DNA from: Pseudomonadota bacterium
GTDB lineage: Bacteria > Myxococcota_A > UBA796 > UBA9615
Direction: 5' to 3'
Assembly (NCBI GenBank): GCA_024229515.1
Contig: JAAESI010000048.1
Coordinates: 1-64,000 of the forward strand
DNA length: 64,000 nt
The translations under genes were made by a program, and so were the position numbers. Numbering within the stretch: the stretch's first letter is position 1; each line of letters begins with the position of its first letter. This document shows positions 44,762 to 55,366 of the stretch, one piece after another. Below the pieces are notes generated by a model. The model had not been told where the DNA came from. It saw only the letters and a list, made by a program, of their open reading frames with translations, and searched no databases.

Positions 44762-45801
44762 GACTCTGGATCGCCGCCGTCCTCGTAGCGGCCGCCCTGG
44801 TCCCCATGTCTGCCTCCGCGGGGGTGTTCGTGGGCCAGAACAAGGACCTGCTGAACCCGGACCAGGGGGAGCAGCCGATCGTCACCCTCGGGTTCGATGA
44901 GAAGCTCCACCGCGCCACCGTCACCATCACCGGCGACGGCACCCCGTTCTCGCAGACCTGGAACTTCCCCGGTGCCGGTCCGGGACGTGAGTACGAGCTG
45001 ACGTGGAAGCAGCAGCCGGGCATCGAGGTCGACTACACCGTGTCGGTCGAGATGGTCTCGTCCAACGGGGAGAAGTACACCGAAGAGGTGTGGGTCTACT
45101 TCGCCTCGGCACGCCCCATCACGGCGAGAATCCCCGTCGAGTCGGTAGACATGGAGGCGAAGGCCTTCGACCTGGTCTCCAACCACCCCCCGTCCCGGGT
45201 GGAGCTGGAGGTCATCGACGACCGAATGAAGACCATCGGCCAGTCCACCTTCAAGGTCACCGAGGCGACGCCCGGGAGCCCCGTGCGGGTCACCTGGGAG
45301 CAGCAGATGGACGGCAACATCTTCAAGATCACAGCGACCGCGTACGACAAGTTCGGCTACTGGGCGGGCGTCGAGATCATCCCCTGGTCGCTGTCGATCC
45401 CGCACGAGGACGTCAACTTCGCCTCCGGCAAGCACGATGTGGTCGCCGAAGAGGCCCCCAAGGTCGATGACGCCTACGAGGAGATCGTCAAGGCTGTCGA
45501 CAAGTACGGCGAGTGGGTCACCTGCACGCTGTTCATCGGCGGCTACACCGACACCGTCGGCGACGCCGGGAGCAACCAGGGGCTGTCCGAGCGACGGGCC
45601 CGGGCCCTCGCCCAGTACTTCCAGAGCAAGGGCGCGAAGTTTCCGATCTACTACCAGGGGTTCGGGGAGTCGGTGTTGGCGGTGCAGACCGAAGACAGCG
45701 TCGACATGAAGGCCAACCGCCGGGCGCTGTACATCATCACCGCGGGCACGCCGCCGGTGACGAAGGAGACCCCGCGGGGCAACTGGAAGAAGATCCAGTA
45801 G
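44758..45801 (+). CDS. OmpA-family peptidoglycan-binding protein
   Basis: The 347-residue protein has a signal peptide ending at about residue 21 (SASA then GVF) with no lipobox. The central part is beta-rich (VTITGDGTPFSQTWNFPGA, VWVYFASARPITARI). The C-terminal OmpA domain spans about 215-335, with GGYTDTVGDAGSNQGLSERR. The Asp of TDT and the Arg of SERRA are the diaminopimelate-binding residues. The domain continues with YYQGFGESVLAV and MKANRRALYII. It should bind peptidoglycan from the periplasm. It is translationally coupled to the propeller gene. Confidence 0.88.
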   Translation: MRLWIAAVLVAAALVPMSASAGVFVGQNKDLLNPDQGEQPIVTLGFDEKLHRATVTITGDGTPFSQTWNFPGAGPGREYELTWKQQPGIEVDYTVSVEMVSSNGEKYTEEVWVYFASARPITARIPVESVDMEAKAFDLVSNHPPSRVELEVIDDRMKTIGQSTFKVTEATPGSPVRVTWEQQMDGNIFKITATAYDKFGYWAGVEIIPWSLSIPHEDVNFASGKHDVVAEEAPKVDDAYEEIVKAVDKYGEWVTCTLFIGGYTDTVGDAGSNQGLSERRARALAQYFQSKGAKFPIYYQGFGESVLAVQTEDSVDMKANRRALYIITAGTPPVTKETPRGNWKKIQ

Positions 45802-45832
45802 TCCGCAACATCTCCGTCCTAGGCTCGTTTGC

Positions 45833-46957
45833 GTGCGAGCCGCGTTCCTCGTCCTGATCATCGCCCTGGGCGCTCCCGTGAGCGTCAGCGCGCAGGTCCA
45901 GGCGTGCCGCACCGAGTGGGAGCAGCACGACGGCGGCGGGATCCAGACGTGGGGCTTCGACATGGGCGATCACGGGGCGATCGCCGAGTACGACTACGCC
46001 ACCATCCCCGCCCCCTACGGCGGCGGCTGGACCGCGGCCCCCAGCGGGCAGTCCATCGACTACAACCTGAACGACAACTCGACGCTGTGCGGCAATGCGG
46101 AGTGCCGGTACGGCGGTGAGTTCACCTACTTCAAGACGCACATCTACCTGCCCCCGCAGTTCACCTTCACGGAAGCCTGGGTGGACGTGACGGTGGTCGA
46201 CGACGGCGTGCGCATGACCGTCTTCTCCGACACGAACCCCACCGGGGTCACCGACCCGGGCGGCTACGCCTTCCTCGGCGGCGGGGTCAGCAGCGATCTG
46301 CTGCCCTACATGACCGACGACCCGTACTCGGTGGTGGTCCTGACTCACGTCGATGACTGCTGCAGTCAGAGCTACATCGAGGGGGTCGACTTCTTCGTCT
46401 ACATCGACGGTCGCCCCGAGGCGGTGCCCACCGACTGCGATCTGTGGGACGACGACGGCGACGGCTGGCCCGAGGCGGGGGGCGACTGCGACGACACCAA
46501 CCCCCTGGTGTTCCCCGGCCAGACCGAGGTCCCCAACGGCATCGACGACGACTGCGATGGCGTGATCGACGACGGCACCACCGCGTTCGACGACGACGGG
46601 GACGGCGTCACCGAAGACGAGGGGGACTGCGACGACACGAACCCGAACTTCTCCCCGGAGGTCGAGGAACACTGCGATCAGACGACGCAGGACTTCGACT
46701 GCGACGGCTGCATCGGCGACGAAGACCCCGACTGCGGCGGCGACTGCGGCGCCCCCGATGACGACGACGCGTCCGATGACGATGACGACGACGCTTCGAC
46801 GGACGACGACGATGACGCGGGTCTCAACGCCGACGACGACGACACGGTTCCGCCCAACGATTCTCCGGGCGGCTGCTCCTGCCTGGATCAGAGCCTCGGG
46901 TTGCTGCCGCTGGCGTTGTTCGGCGCGGGGATCGGAAGACGGCGCCGTCGCGACTGA
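45833..46957 (+). CDS. Asp-rich protein with MopE-type metal-binding repeats and a MYXO-CTERM sorting signal
   Basis: A GTG start opens a signal peptide (RAAFLVLIIALGAPVSVSA). The 374-residue protein has an N-terminal beta-rich domain with many Cys (to about 195). Two Asp/Cys repeats follow: DLWDDDGDGWPEAGGDCDDT and a second GDGVTEDEGDCDDT, of the type called putative metal-binding (MopE-like) and expected to bind Ca2+. Next comes an Asp-rich run (DDDDASDDDDDDASTDDDDD, about 309-328). The C-terminus has GCSCLDQ, a hydrophobic stretch (LGLLPLALFGAG) and a cluster of Arg, the layout of MYXO-CTERM tails that direct surface anchoring. This is one of the best taxonomic markers in the window. Confidence 0.82.
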   Translation: MRAAFLVLIIALGAPVSVSAQVQACRTEWEQHDGGGIQTWGFDMGDHGAIAEYDYATIPAPYGGGWTAAPSGQSIDYNLNDNSTLCGNAECRYGGEFTYFKTHIYLPPQFTFTEAWVDVTVVDDGVRMTVFSDTNPTGVTDPGGYAFLGGGVSSDLLPYMTDDPYSVVVLTHVDDCCSQSYIEGVDFFVYIDGRPEAVPTDCDLWDDDGDGWPEAGGDCDDTNPLVFPGQTEVPNGIDDDCDGVIDDGTTAFDDDGDGVTEDEGDCDDTNPNFSPEVEEHCDQTTQDFDCDGCIGDEDPDCGGDCGAPDDDDASDDDDDDASTDDDDDAGLNADDDDTVPPNDSPGGCSCLDQSLGLLPLALFGAGIGRRRRRD

Positions 46958-48190
46958 TCAGTCCGTCGGCCGGACCATCCAGATTCCATCCAGGCTCGCC
47001 CGCGCGCCGCACCAGTAGTGGGCGTTGCGGATCTCCAGCCAGCCCGCGCTGACGAGGATGCGGGTGGGGTCGTCGCTGTCGGTGGAGTGGAACCAGCCGT
47101 CGGCGTCGCGCACGAAGACCGCCTCCTCCATCCCGCAGCTGTGGCCGTTGCCGCCGAGGGCGGACGCCTCCACCACGAGGGTGTTGGCGTCCCGCATCGT
47201 CGGCGTCGCGGTGTCGGTGTCGTGCCGCAGCAGCCGCTGCAGCTTGCGACCCGTCTCGGTGCCCGCCAGTCCCGAGGGGAGGGGGCGGGACAGGCCGTAG
47301 GTGGGGACGAGGGAGCCTCCGCTCATCGTCGGCGCGTGACCGGCCTCGGCGAGGGTGCGCCCCAGGGCCGCGATCCGCTCGCGCAGGCGCTGGGCGAGGC
47401 AGGCCGCGTCCGCCTCGCACCCGTTCCGCTCCGCCAGCCACTTCTTCTGCGTCGCCTTCACCGCGCTGCTGCCCAGCCGGCTTCGGGCGTCGCGGTACAG
47501 GGTGGCCATCATCGAGTCGAGCGCCCGCAACTCCGCGCTGCCGCAGATCGCATGCTCCGGCTTCGTCGAGGCCTTGCCGCAGTCGAACGAGGCGCCAGGC
47601 CCGGGGGCCTCGCCGAGCTCGTAGCCGTAGATGCCCCAGGCGCCGTCCCAGTGCCGAACGAAGGGGGCGAGCCGCTCGATCTCGGCGCGGGAGAAGGCCA
47701 GCGCCTCCGACCCGGAGCCGTAGGTGGGGGCCAGCTTCACCGTCTCGAAGTGGGCCTTCAGCAGACTCGGCGCGAACGCCGGCGAGAACGTGGCCCCCTC
47801 CACGAACGCCCCCGCAACCGAGACGTTGGGGATCCCCGAGACGTCCGCGCCCCGCAGGTTGGCGCCCTCGAGGTGGAGCACGCCCGCCTCGTCCACGCCG
47901 CCGTTGGTGCAGTTCCCGCCGACGATGAACGGCGTGCAGCCGAACACCGCGTCCCGCAGGTCCGCGCCGCGCATCGACGTCCCCGACAGCTCGCCGCTGA
48001 TGCTCGCGCCCCGGAGGTTGGCGCCATCGACCGACAGTCCCTGGAAGCCGTACGCCGAGATCGTGCATCCGGGGCAACCGTGCTCGATCAGCCACGCCGC
48101 CAGCGCCTGGGGCTCCAGATCGGAGGGAGGATCGGCGTGGGCGAGGGTCGGCAGCGCCAGCAGCGCCGCCAGCATCAGCCAGCGCCGCAC
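46958..48190 (-). CDS. Exported protein with pentapeptide repeats and an LprI/DUF1311-like domain
   Basis: A GTG start opens a signal peptide (RRWLMLAALLALPTLAHA) for a 410-residue product. Residues about 50-130 contain pentapeptide repeats of the A(N/D)LxG type (GANLRGAS, GADLRDAVF, GANLRGADVSG, GAFVEGATF). Residues about 205-270 show an LprI/DUF1311 pattern: CGKASTKPEHAICGSAELRA, then KATQKKWLAERNGC, with conserved Cys pairs and the terminal-helix LRERIAALG. LprI proteins are linked to lysozyme inhibition, which is known for some members only. The gene is the last of the minus-strand run and starts 2 nt after ccmI, so it may be transcribed with the ccm operon. Confidence 0.72.
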   Translation of the reverse strand: MRRWLMLAALLALPTLAHADPPSDLEPQALAAWLIEHGCPGCTISAYGFQGLSVDGANLRGASISGELSGTSMRGADLRDAVFGCTPFIVGGNCTNGGVDEAGVLHLEGANLRGADVSGIPNVSVAGAFVEGATFSPAFAPSLLKAHFETVKLAPTYGSGSEALAFSRAEIERLAPFVRHWDGAWGIYGYELGEAPGPGASFDCGKASTKPEHAICGSAELRALDSMMATLYRDARSRLGSSAVKATQKKWLAERNGCEADAACLAQRLRERIAALGRTLAEAGHAPTMSGGSLVPTYGLSRPLPSGLAGTETGRKLQRLLRHDTDTATPTMRDANTLVVEASALGGNGHSCGMEEAVFVRDADGWFHSTDSDDPTRILVSAGWLEIRNAHYWCGARASLDGIWMVRPTD

Positions 48191-48192
48191 CG

Positions 48193-49599
48193 CTAGGGAC
48201 CCTCGAGCTGGATCACGACGTCGGTCGCGCCCGCGGACACCAGACCGGCGCTGCCGTTCAGGTCCGCGGCGCCCTTCGTCATGGCGTTGCCGTCCTCATC
48301 CAACCGGGCCGACAGCTCGACCTCGTCGGGGAACGGTCCCCCCATCATCACGTCCCCCGGGCCCAGCACGAACGTCGTGGGGAAGCTGCTGGCGAGCAGC
48401 TTCTTGCTCGCCGCCGGGGGCCCGCGGGTCACGCCCTCGGGGCGGGCGATGATGAAGATGACCGCGCCGGGCGGAGGCTTGGCCCCCGGGGCCAGCGTGA
48501 TCGTGCCTTCGATGCTCGTGCCGCTTGCGGCGGTCGGCGCGGTGCCGGGGTGAGCCGTCTGCGCGCCCGTGGCGGGCGGGTGACCCGCGCCGGGGTGTCC
48601 GGCGGCCCCCGAGGCCGTCGGGAGGGTGCCCGCCTCGACCCGCGCCAGGAGCTCGTCGAACGCGGTCTTGTCCTCGGCCGAGGGGGCGAGGTCGCGCGCG
48701 GCCAGCCAGTGCTTCTTGGCGCCTTCGATGTCGCCCGTCTGCGCCGCGAGCATGCCCCGGTAGGTCAGCCCCATGAGGTGCTTGGGGTCGCCGACGAGGG
48801 CCTGGTCCAGCAACTCGGCGGCTCGGTCGGCCTGCCCCATCGCGATGCGCACCATGGCGCCGATGACCAGCCCGTCGGGGTGGCCGGGCACCCGCTTGGT
48901 GATCTCCTCCGACACGTTCCAGGCGTCGATCCAGCCCTCCGCGTCGATCAGCGCGTAGCCGAGCTCGGCCCAGTGGTCGATCGTCCCGGGGTCGGAGCTC
49001 ACCTTGGCCCGGGCCGCATCCACCGCCGGCGACGCCTTGGGCTGCAGATCGGGGGGCACGCCGGGGACCGCGCCGCCGGTCTCGCCCGCGCCGGGCACGG
49101 TCACGCGAGCCTCCGTCGGGCGCACTTCGGGGACTGCGCCGGTGATGGACATCCCGTCCTGCCGCTCGCTGGTGCCGTTCATGAGCACGACCGCGAGCAC
49201 GGCGATGAACCCAACCGCGAGGCCGCCCTTGAGGGCTCCCTTGAGCTCGGAGCTCATGCCCCCGGTCGAGGGCCTGGCGGCGGCGGCGGGGGCAGGGGCA
49301 GGGGAGGAAGCGTCGCTCGCGGGGGCCGCGGCGGGCGCCTCCTCCTCCAGCAGCCGAAGCACTTCGGCCGCCCGGGTCTCCAGGGCCGTGCGCTCCTCGG
49401 CGGTGGCCTCGCCGGTGCGGGTGTCCTGCAGATCGCGCAGGGCCTGCAGCAGCCGGTCCTTCTCCCGACGCAGATCCTCGAGTCGGGCATCCGTCGTCGG
49501 ATCGTCACCCGCGCTGCGGTTCAGGGCCGCGAGGATGGCGCCCCCCGCGAGGCCCATGAGCAACGCGATGAGGGGCCCGGTCCAATCGACTTCAAGCAC
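48193..49599 (-). CDS. ccmI: Cytochrome c biogenesis TPR protein (CcmI/CycH-like)
   Basis: This 468-residue protein is predicted to guide apocytochrome c to the haem ligation complex. An N-terminal membrane segment (GPLIALLMGLAGGAILAAL) is followed by a coiled coil (RLEDLRREKDRLLQALRDLQ). A second transmembrane segment (about 125-141, GGLAVGFIAVLAVVLM) precedes periplasmic TPR repeats (IDHWAELGYALIDAEGWIDA, GLTYRGMLAAQTGDIEGAKK). The C-terminal domain (TSIEGTITLAPG, VIFIIARPEG, SSFPTTFVLGPGD, VELSARLDEDGNAM) matches the periplasmic domain found in many CcmI proteins. The GTG start overlaps the ccmH stop by 8 nt, which supports operon membership. Confidence 0.85.
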   Translation of the reverse strand: MLEVDWTGPLIALLMGLAGGAILAALNRSAGDDPTTDARLEDLRREKDRLLQALRDLQDTRTGEATAEERTALETRAAEVLRLLEEEAPAAAPASDASSPAPAPAAAARPSTGGMSSELKGALKGGLAVGFIAVLAVVLMNGTSERQDGMSITGAVPEVRPTEARVTVPGAGETGGAVPGVPPDLQPKASPAVDAARAKVSSDPGTIDHWAELGYALIDAEGWIDAWNVSEEITKRVPGHPDGLVIGAMVRIAMGQADRAAELLDQALVGDPKHLMGLTYRGMLAAQTGDIEGAKKHWLAARDLAPSAEDKTAFDELLARVEAGTLPTASGAAGHPGAGHPPATGAQTAHPGTAPTAASGTSIEGTITLAPGAKPPPGAVIFIIARPEGVTRGPPAASKKLLASSFPTTFVLGPGDVMMGGPFPDEVELSARLDEDGNAMTKGAADLNGSAGLVSAGATDVVIQLEGP

Positions 49600-50143
49600 C
49601 CTCGACCTCCTCGCGGATCCGCTTCAGGTAGGGGTCGTCGGTCTCCGGCGGCGGGGCCGGAGCCTCGGCGGTGCCCTCGCGGGGCTTGCCGACCACACCG
49701 AACACCAGCAGCAGCCCACCGACCACCAGCACCACGGGCGCGCCCCAGACCAGCAGGTTCAGCCCCTCGACCTTGGGCGCCATGAGCACGAACTCGCCGT
49801 ACGCGGACTCGAAGTAGACGTTGATCTGCTCGGCGTCGTAGCCCGCCGCGAGCATTGCGCGGACCTGCCGCTTCATGTTCCGCGCGGTCTCCGCCGGGGA
49901 GTCGTTGATCGACAGCCCCTGGCACGACGGGCAGCGGAGCCGAGACGCCACCTCCGCGGTCGCATCATCCAGCGCGTCGCCAGACAGCGTTGGCCCCGAG
50001 GGCTGGCCGAGCTTGGCCTGCACGTCCACGCCCAGCGCGTACTCGTCCTCCGCCGTGCCCGCCTCGCCCTGATCCTCGGTCCAGGACTGGGCCGACAGCA
50101 CCAGCGAGGCCGCCAGCAGCAACGTGATGCGGAAGGCGGTCAC
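49592..50143 (-). CDS. ccmH: Cytochrome c maturation protein CcmH
   Basis: The 183-residue thioredox component reduces apocytochrome c Cys pairs. An N-terminal hydrophobic segment acts as a signal or anchor (FRITLLLAASLVLSA). The active pair is in RLRCPSCQGLSINDSPAE (Cys 71 and 74), where family members usually have RCLVCQ. The helical bundle continues with RNMKRQVRAMLAAGYDAEQI. One transmembrane segment (about 126-147, LLVWGAPVVLVVGGLLLVFGVV) is near the C-terminus. The GTG start overlaps the ccmG stop by GTGA. Confidence 0.92.
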   Translation of the reverse strand: MTAFRITLLLAASLVLSAQSWTEDQGEAGTAEDEYALGVDVQAKLGQPSGPTLSGDALDDATAEVASRLRCPSCQGLSINDSPAETARNMKRQVRAMLAAGYDAEQINVYFESAYGEFVLMAPKVEGLNLLVWGAPVVLVVGGLLLVFGVVGKPREGTAEAPAPPPETDDPYLKRIREEVEGA

Positions 50144-50680
50144 AGCAGCGACTCGATCTGCTGGACCAGCAGGTCCGGGTTGATCGGCCCGACGTGCTTG
50201 AACCGGATGACCCCGTCCTTGTCGATGACGAACGTCTCCGGCACGCCGTACAGCCCGTAGGCGAGCGCCACCTTGCCGTTGATGTCCACCAGCGTGGGGA
50301 AGGCGTTGCCGCCGTGCTGGGCGAGCCACGCCTTGAGCGCCTCGTTCTTGTCGTTGTAGGCGACGCCGACGAACTGCGCCTTGCCCTGGAACCGATCCGA
50401 GATGCGCACCAGCCAGGGGTGCTCCATCGGGCAGGAAGCGCACCACGTGGCCCAGAAGTTCAGGACCACGGGCTGGCCCTTGTACTTGTCCAGCGTCACC
50501 AGCGCGCCATCGTCCAGGCCCGGCAGCTCGAACGCGGGCGCGGCCTGCTCCAGCAGCGGCGACTCGATGTATCCTGGGGGGCTCAGGCTGAACGCCCGCA
50601 GCAGCACCATCAGCAGCGGAACCACCACCAACAGGCCGATCAAGATGACGACCTTGTTCGGCCCGCGGTGCGGGCTGGAC

Positions 50681-50688
<8 letters not shown>
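50140..50688 (-). CDS. ccmG: Thiol:disulfide interchange protein CcmG/DsbE
   Basis: The 182-residue membrane-anchored thioredoxin transfers electrons in cytochrome c maturation. One N-terminal transmembrane segment (about 13-31) precedes the thioredoxin fold. The active site is FWATWCASCPMEHP (Cys 83 and 86), and the cis-Pro loop is GVPETFVID. Typical CcmG proteins have WCxxC with a conserved Glu loop, and DGVIRFKHVGP matches the family end. It overlaps ccmF upstream by 8 nt and ccmH downstream by 4 nt. Confidence 0.93.
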
Positions 50689-52642
<1,954 letters not shown>

Positions 52643-52648
52643 CGAGGC

Positions 52649-53101
52649 CTATTGCTCTCCGGCGTCCAGGGACTCCCAGAGCTTCTGCACGTCGACCTCC
52701 TTGGGGTCGTGGGGGGCTCGGTACTCGTTGTCGTGCTTGACCAGGAGGCGGTTGCTGATGAACACGCCGTCGGCGTCGAGCTTGCCCTCGACGACCACCC
52801 CGATGTTCTCGCGGAACATCTGCGGCGGCATCTCCGTGGCCCGCACGGGCACCTCGGAGGTGCCGTCGTGGACCACGAAGTTCAGCACGCCCGTATCCTT
52901 GTTCCAGTCGATGGTGCCCGTCTTGACCATGCCGCCCAGGCGCACGGTGGCATTCCCGGCGTCCTCGGCGGCCTGCAGCTCCGTCGGGGTCCAGTAGTAG
53001 ACGAGGTTGCTTCCGATGCTCCCGATCGCGATCCAGGTCAGGGCGATGGTCGCGGCCGCGAGCGATACGGCGATGAAGACCTTGGGACTCATCCGCTTCA
53101 C
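52649..53101 (-). CDS. ccmE: Periplasmic haem chaperone CcmE
   Basis: The 150-residue chaperone binds haem covalently through a His and delivers it to CcmF. An N-terminal transmembrane anchor (VFIAVSLAAATIALTWIAIG) precedes an OB-fold domain (VRLGGMVKTGTID, FVVHDGTSEVPVRATEMPP, GVVVEGKLDADG). The haem-binding motif is VKHDNEYRAP with His 123 and Tyr 127 (HxxxY). The start is GTG 53101 with AAGGAAGAGG upstream. It overlaps the small ccmD gene by GTGA. Confidence 0.95.
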   Translation of the reverse strand: MKRMSPKVFIAVSLAAATIALTWIAIGSIGSNLVYYWTPTELQAAEDAGNATVRLGGMVKTGTIDWNKDTGVLNFVVHDGTSEVPVRATEMPPQMFRENIGVVVEGKLDADGVFISNRLLVKHDNEYRAPHDPKEVDVQKLWESLDAGEQ

Positions 53102-53235
53102 CCCTCTTCCTTAGCGCGCAGTTTGCGCAGGCGGAAGGTAACGACGAGCACGTAGACCAGCAAGATGGTCAGCGAGATGCCGTACGCACCGGCCACGTAG
53201 CCCCAGCCTCCTTCGATCACTCCGTCGAATTCCAT
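53098..53235 (-). CDS. ccmD: Small haem exporter protein CcmD
   Basis: This short gene encodes 45 residues and is easily missed. The ATG at 53235 shares one base with the ccmC stop (TGATG), and the TGA stop overlaps the ccmE start. The product begins MEFDGVIEGGWGYVAGAYGI, has one transmembrane segment (SLTILLVYVLVVTF) and ends in a basic and acidic tail (RLRKLRAKEEG). This is the standard size and topology of CcmD, which releases holo-CcmE from the CcmABC complex. Position between ccmC and ccmE is the canonical order. Confidence 0.88.
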   Translation of the reverse strand: MEFDGVIEGGWGYVAGAYGISLTILLVYVLVVTFRLRKLRAKEEG

Positions 53236-53927
53236 CACGCGTCTCCTGCGACGAGGCCGGTCCCGGTGGGGGTGCCGGCGGCGGCGGTGGTGGCGGCGTC
53301 ACGCAGCAGCGCGACCCGGGAACGGCGGATGACCAGCCAGATCCAGATGAACAGGATCGCGAAGGCGTTGACCCGCAAGGGGAGGTAGTAGTCGACCGAC
53401 ACGGTGGCCGGGGCGCTGTGCTTCTGATGCAGCGAGTCCCACCACTCGACCGACTTGTAGACGATGGGCACGTCCACGTAGGCGATGATCGTAGCGACGG
53501 CGGTCCAGGTGATCTTCTGCTCGGGGCTCGCCGCGAAGCTCCGCACGCTGAGCACGCCGGCGAACAGCACCGCCATGATCGCGGTGGTGGTCAGGCGGGG
53601 GTCCCAGTCCCAGTAGGCGCCCCAGGTGGGACGGCCCCAGATCATCCCCTGGATCAGGGTCATGCAGGTGAACAGCACCGTCACCTCGCACGCCGCTTCG
53701 ATGCCCGCGTCCCACTTCCGGGAGCGCTTCACGAGCGCCCCGATGGCGAGGAAGAAGGCGGCCGTGGGGATCAGCATGGTGTTCCACGCGGTCGGCACGT
53801 GGATGAAGAAGATCCGCTGCACGTCCTGCATGTGGGTCTCGGGCGGCGTGAACATGAGCGCCCGCTGGCACCCGAAGATCAGGAGCGCCAGACCGAGCAG
53901 CCCGAGGATGTGTTCCTTGTCCTTCAC
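53235..53927 (-). CDS. ccmC: Haem exporter/handling protein CcmC
   Basis: The 230-residue integral membrane protein loads haem onto CcmE. Six hydrophobic segments are present. The WWD motif reads WGRPTWGAYWDWDPRLT (about residues 97-113), and the flanking His of FIHVPTAW (His 43) and a later His near SLHQKHS fit the two axial haem ligands. The GTG start overlaps the ccmB stop. The C-terminal tail is Ala/Gly/Thr-rich and of no obvious function. Confidence 0.94.
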   Translation of the reverse strand: MKDKEHILGLLGLALLIFGCQRALMFTPPETHMQDVQRIFFIHVPTAWNTMLIPTAAFFLAIGALVKRSRKWDAGIEAACEVTVLFTCMTLIQGMIWGRPTWGAYWDWDPRLTTTAIMAVLFAGVLSVRSFAASPEQKITWTAVATIIAYVDVPIVYKSVEWWDSLHQKHSAPATVSVDYYLPLRVNAFAILFIWIWLVIRRSRVALLRDAATTAAAGTPTGTGLVAGDA

Positions 53928-54604
53928 GCGTCGATCACCTTTCCGAACAGCACGCCGCCGATGCTCCAGTACACGACATCAAACGCCACGGACAGCTTCA
54001 TCCATCCGCCCAGTTGGTCCATCGGATCGCCGAAGAAGACCAGGTGGGTCCCCTTCACGGATGCGAGGACGATGGGGATGACGAGGGGGAAGAGCAACAA
54101 GGGCAGCAGCGCGTCGCGCCCGCGAGCCCGTGCCGTCATGGCCGCGTACAGCGTTCCGGGGCCGGCGAGGCCGGCGATCCCGAGCAGCAGAAGAAGCGCG
54201 AGCATGCCCAGGCCTCCGGCCGGCATCGACACGCTGTACATCACCAACGCCATGGGCACGAGGGGAACGCAGAGCATGGCCAGGAAGAGCACGTTGGCGA
54301 TCGCCTTGCCGTAGAACAGCGCGCGCGGATCGACGGGCAGCAGGCTGAGCCCCTCGAGCGCGTCGTCCTCGATCTCCACCCGGAAGCTCTCGTTCAAGGC
54401 GAGCGTCGAGCTGAGCACCAGGGCGAGCCACAGGTACCCCGCGGAGTGGCGCGCCAGGGCCTCGCTGTCGGGACCCACCGCGAAGCTGAACAGCAGCAGC
54501 GTGATCGCGCCGAAGAGGAAGGTCGACGCAGCCCGGCGCTGGCCCCGCCAGTCCAGGAGCATGTCCTTGCGGATGATGCCGAGCATCTGACCGAAGACAC
54601 TCAC
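53924..54604 (-). CDS. ccmB: Haem exporter ABC permease CcmB
   Basis: The 226-residue ABC-2-like permease pairs with CcmA in the CcmABCD complex. It has six hydrophobic segments. The loop LNESFRVEIEDDALEGLSLLPVDP is a family hallmark, as are PLLLFPLVIPIVLAS and an N-terminal RKDMLLDWRGQ. The GTG start overlaps the ccmA stop by GTGA, and the stop overlaps ccmC in the same way. Confidence 0.93.
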   Translation of the reverse strand: MSVFGQMLGIIRKDMLLDWRGQRRAASTFLFGAITLLLFSFAVGPDSEALARHSAGYLWLALVLSSTLALNESFRVEIEDDALEGLSLLPVDPRALFYGKAIANVLFLAMLCVPLVPMALVMYSVSMPAGGLGMLALLLLLGIAGLAGPGTLYAAMTARARGRDALLPLLLFPLVIPIVLASVKGTHLVFFGDPMDQLGGWMKLSVAFDVVYWSIGGVLFGKVIDA

Positions 54605-55362
54605 GACGCCAGCGCCTCCGCCAGCGCCTGGGGCACGCCCGCGGCGGGGCCGACCCAGGTCATGCGACCGCCATGGAGCACGAGGCCGGAGTTGAGCCGG
54701 GGGGCCATGCGCTCCACGAGGTGGGTCGCGATCACGAGCGTGCGGCCGGAAGCGACGAGCTCGTCGATGAGCGCGTCCACGAAGTCGAACCCCTTGGGGT
54801 CGAGCTGGCCGTAGGGCTCGTCGATCAGGATGACGTCGGGCTCCTGCAGCAGCAGGCGGGCGAAGCTGAGGCGCTTGCGCATGCCCGCGGAGAAGCCGCG
54901 TACGACGTCCCCGCCGCGGCCCGCGAGGCCCACCCGCTCCAGCAGGCCGTTCAGGTGTGCGGCGCTGCCGTCGAAGCCGCCCAACCCCGCGGCCACGGAC
55001 AGCGTCTCGTAGGCGGTGAGGTCGTCGTACAGGTGCGTGCGGTGGGACAGCAGCGCGAGGCGCCGTCGCACGGCGAGCGGGTCGGCGTCGGGATCAAGGC
55101 CGAAGATGCGCAGGCTCCCCGCGGTCGGCCGCAGGGTGGTGGCGAGCATGCGCAGCAGCGTCGTCTTGCCCGCGCCGTTGCTGCCGCCGATGAGCAGGGA
55201 GCCGCCCGGCTTCAGCTTGAGGTTGAACCCTGCGAGGGCCCAGCGCTGGCCATAGCCCCGGCTCAGGCCGGTCGCTTCGAGGGCGAGGGGAGCGGGTGAG
55301 GAAGCCACGCGCGGGCTTGTACCAGAACTCGGGCCATTCGACGGTGCAGCCCGCCGCTGCAC
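54601..55362 (-). CDS. ccmA: Haem exporter ATPase CcmA
   Basis: The ATPase of the CcmABCD complex drives release of holo-CcmE. Walker A is GGSNGAGKTTLL, the signature is VRGFSAGMRKRLSFARLLL, Walker B is DVILIDEPYGQLDPKG and the switch His is in VIATHLVERM. The start is not certain. GTG 55362, 4 nt after the upstream gene, gives 253 residues with an 18-residue Ser/Pro-rich lead, and GTG 55308 gives a more typical N-terminus. This is the first gene of the nine-gene ccm operon, and no promoter between it and the upstream lipoprotein gene is visible. Confidence 0.92.
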   Translation of the reverse strand: MQRRAAPSNGPSSGTSPRVASSPAPLALEATGLSRGYGQRWALAGFNLKLKPGGSLLIGGSNGAGKTTLLRMLATTLRPTAGSLRIFGLDPDADPLAVRRRLALLSHRTHLYDDLTAYETLSVAAGLGGFDGSAAHLNGLLERVGLAGRGGDVVRGFSAGMRKRLSFARLLLQEPDVILIDEPYGQLDPKGFDFVDALIDELVASGRTLVIATHLVERMAPRLNSGLVLHGGRMTWVGPAAGVPQALAEALAS

Positions 55363-55366
55363 AGGG

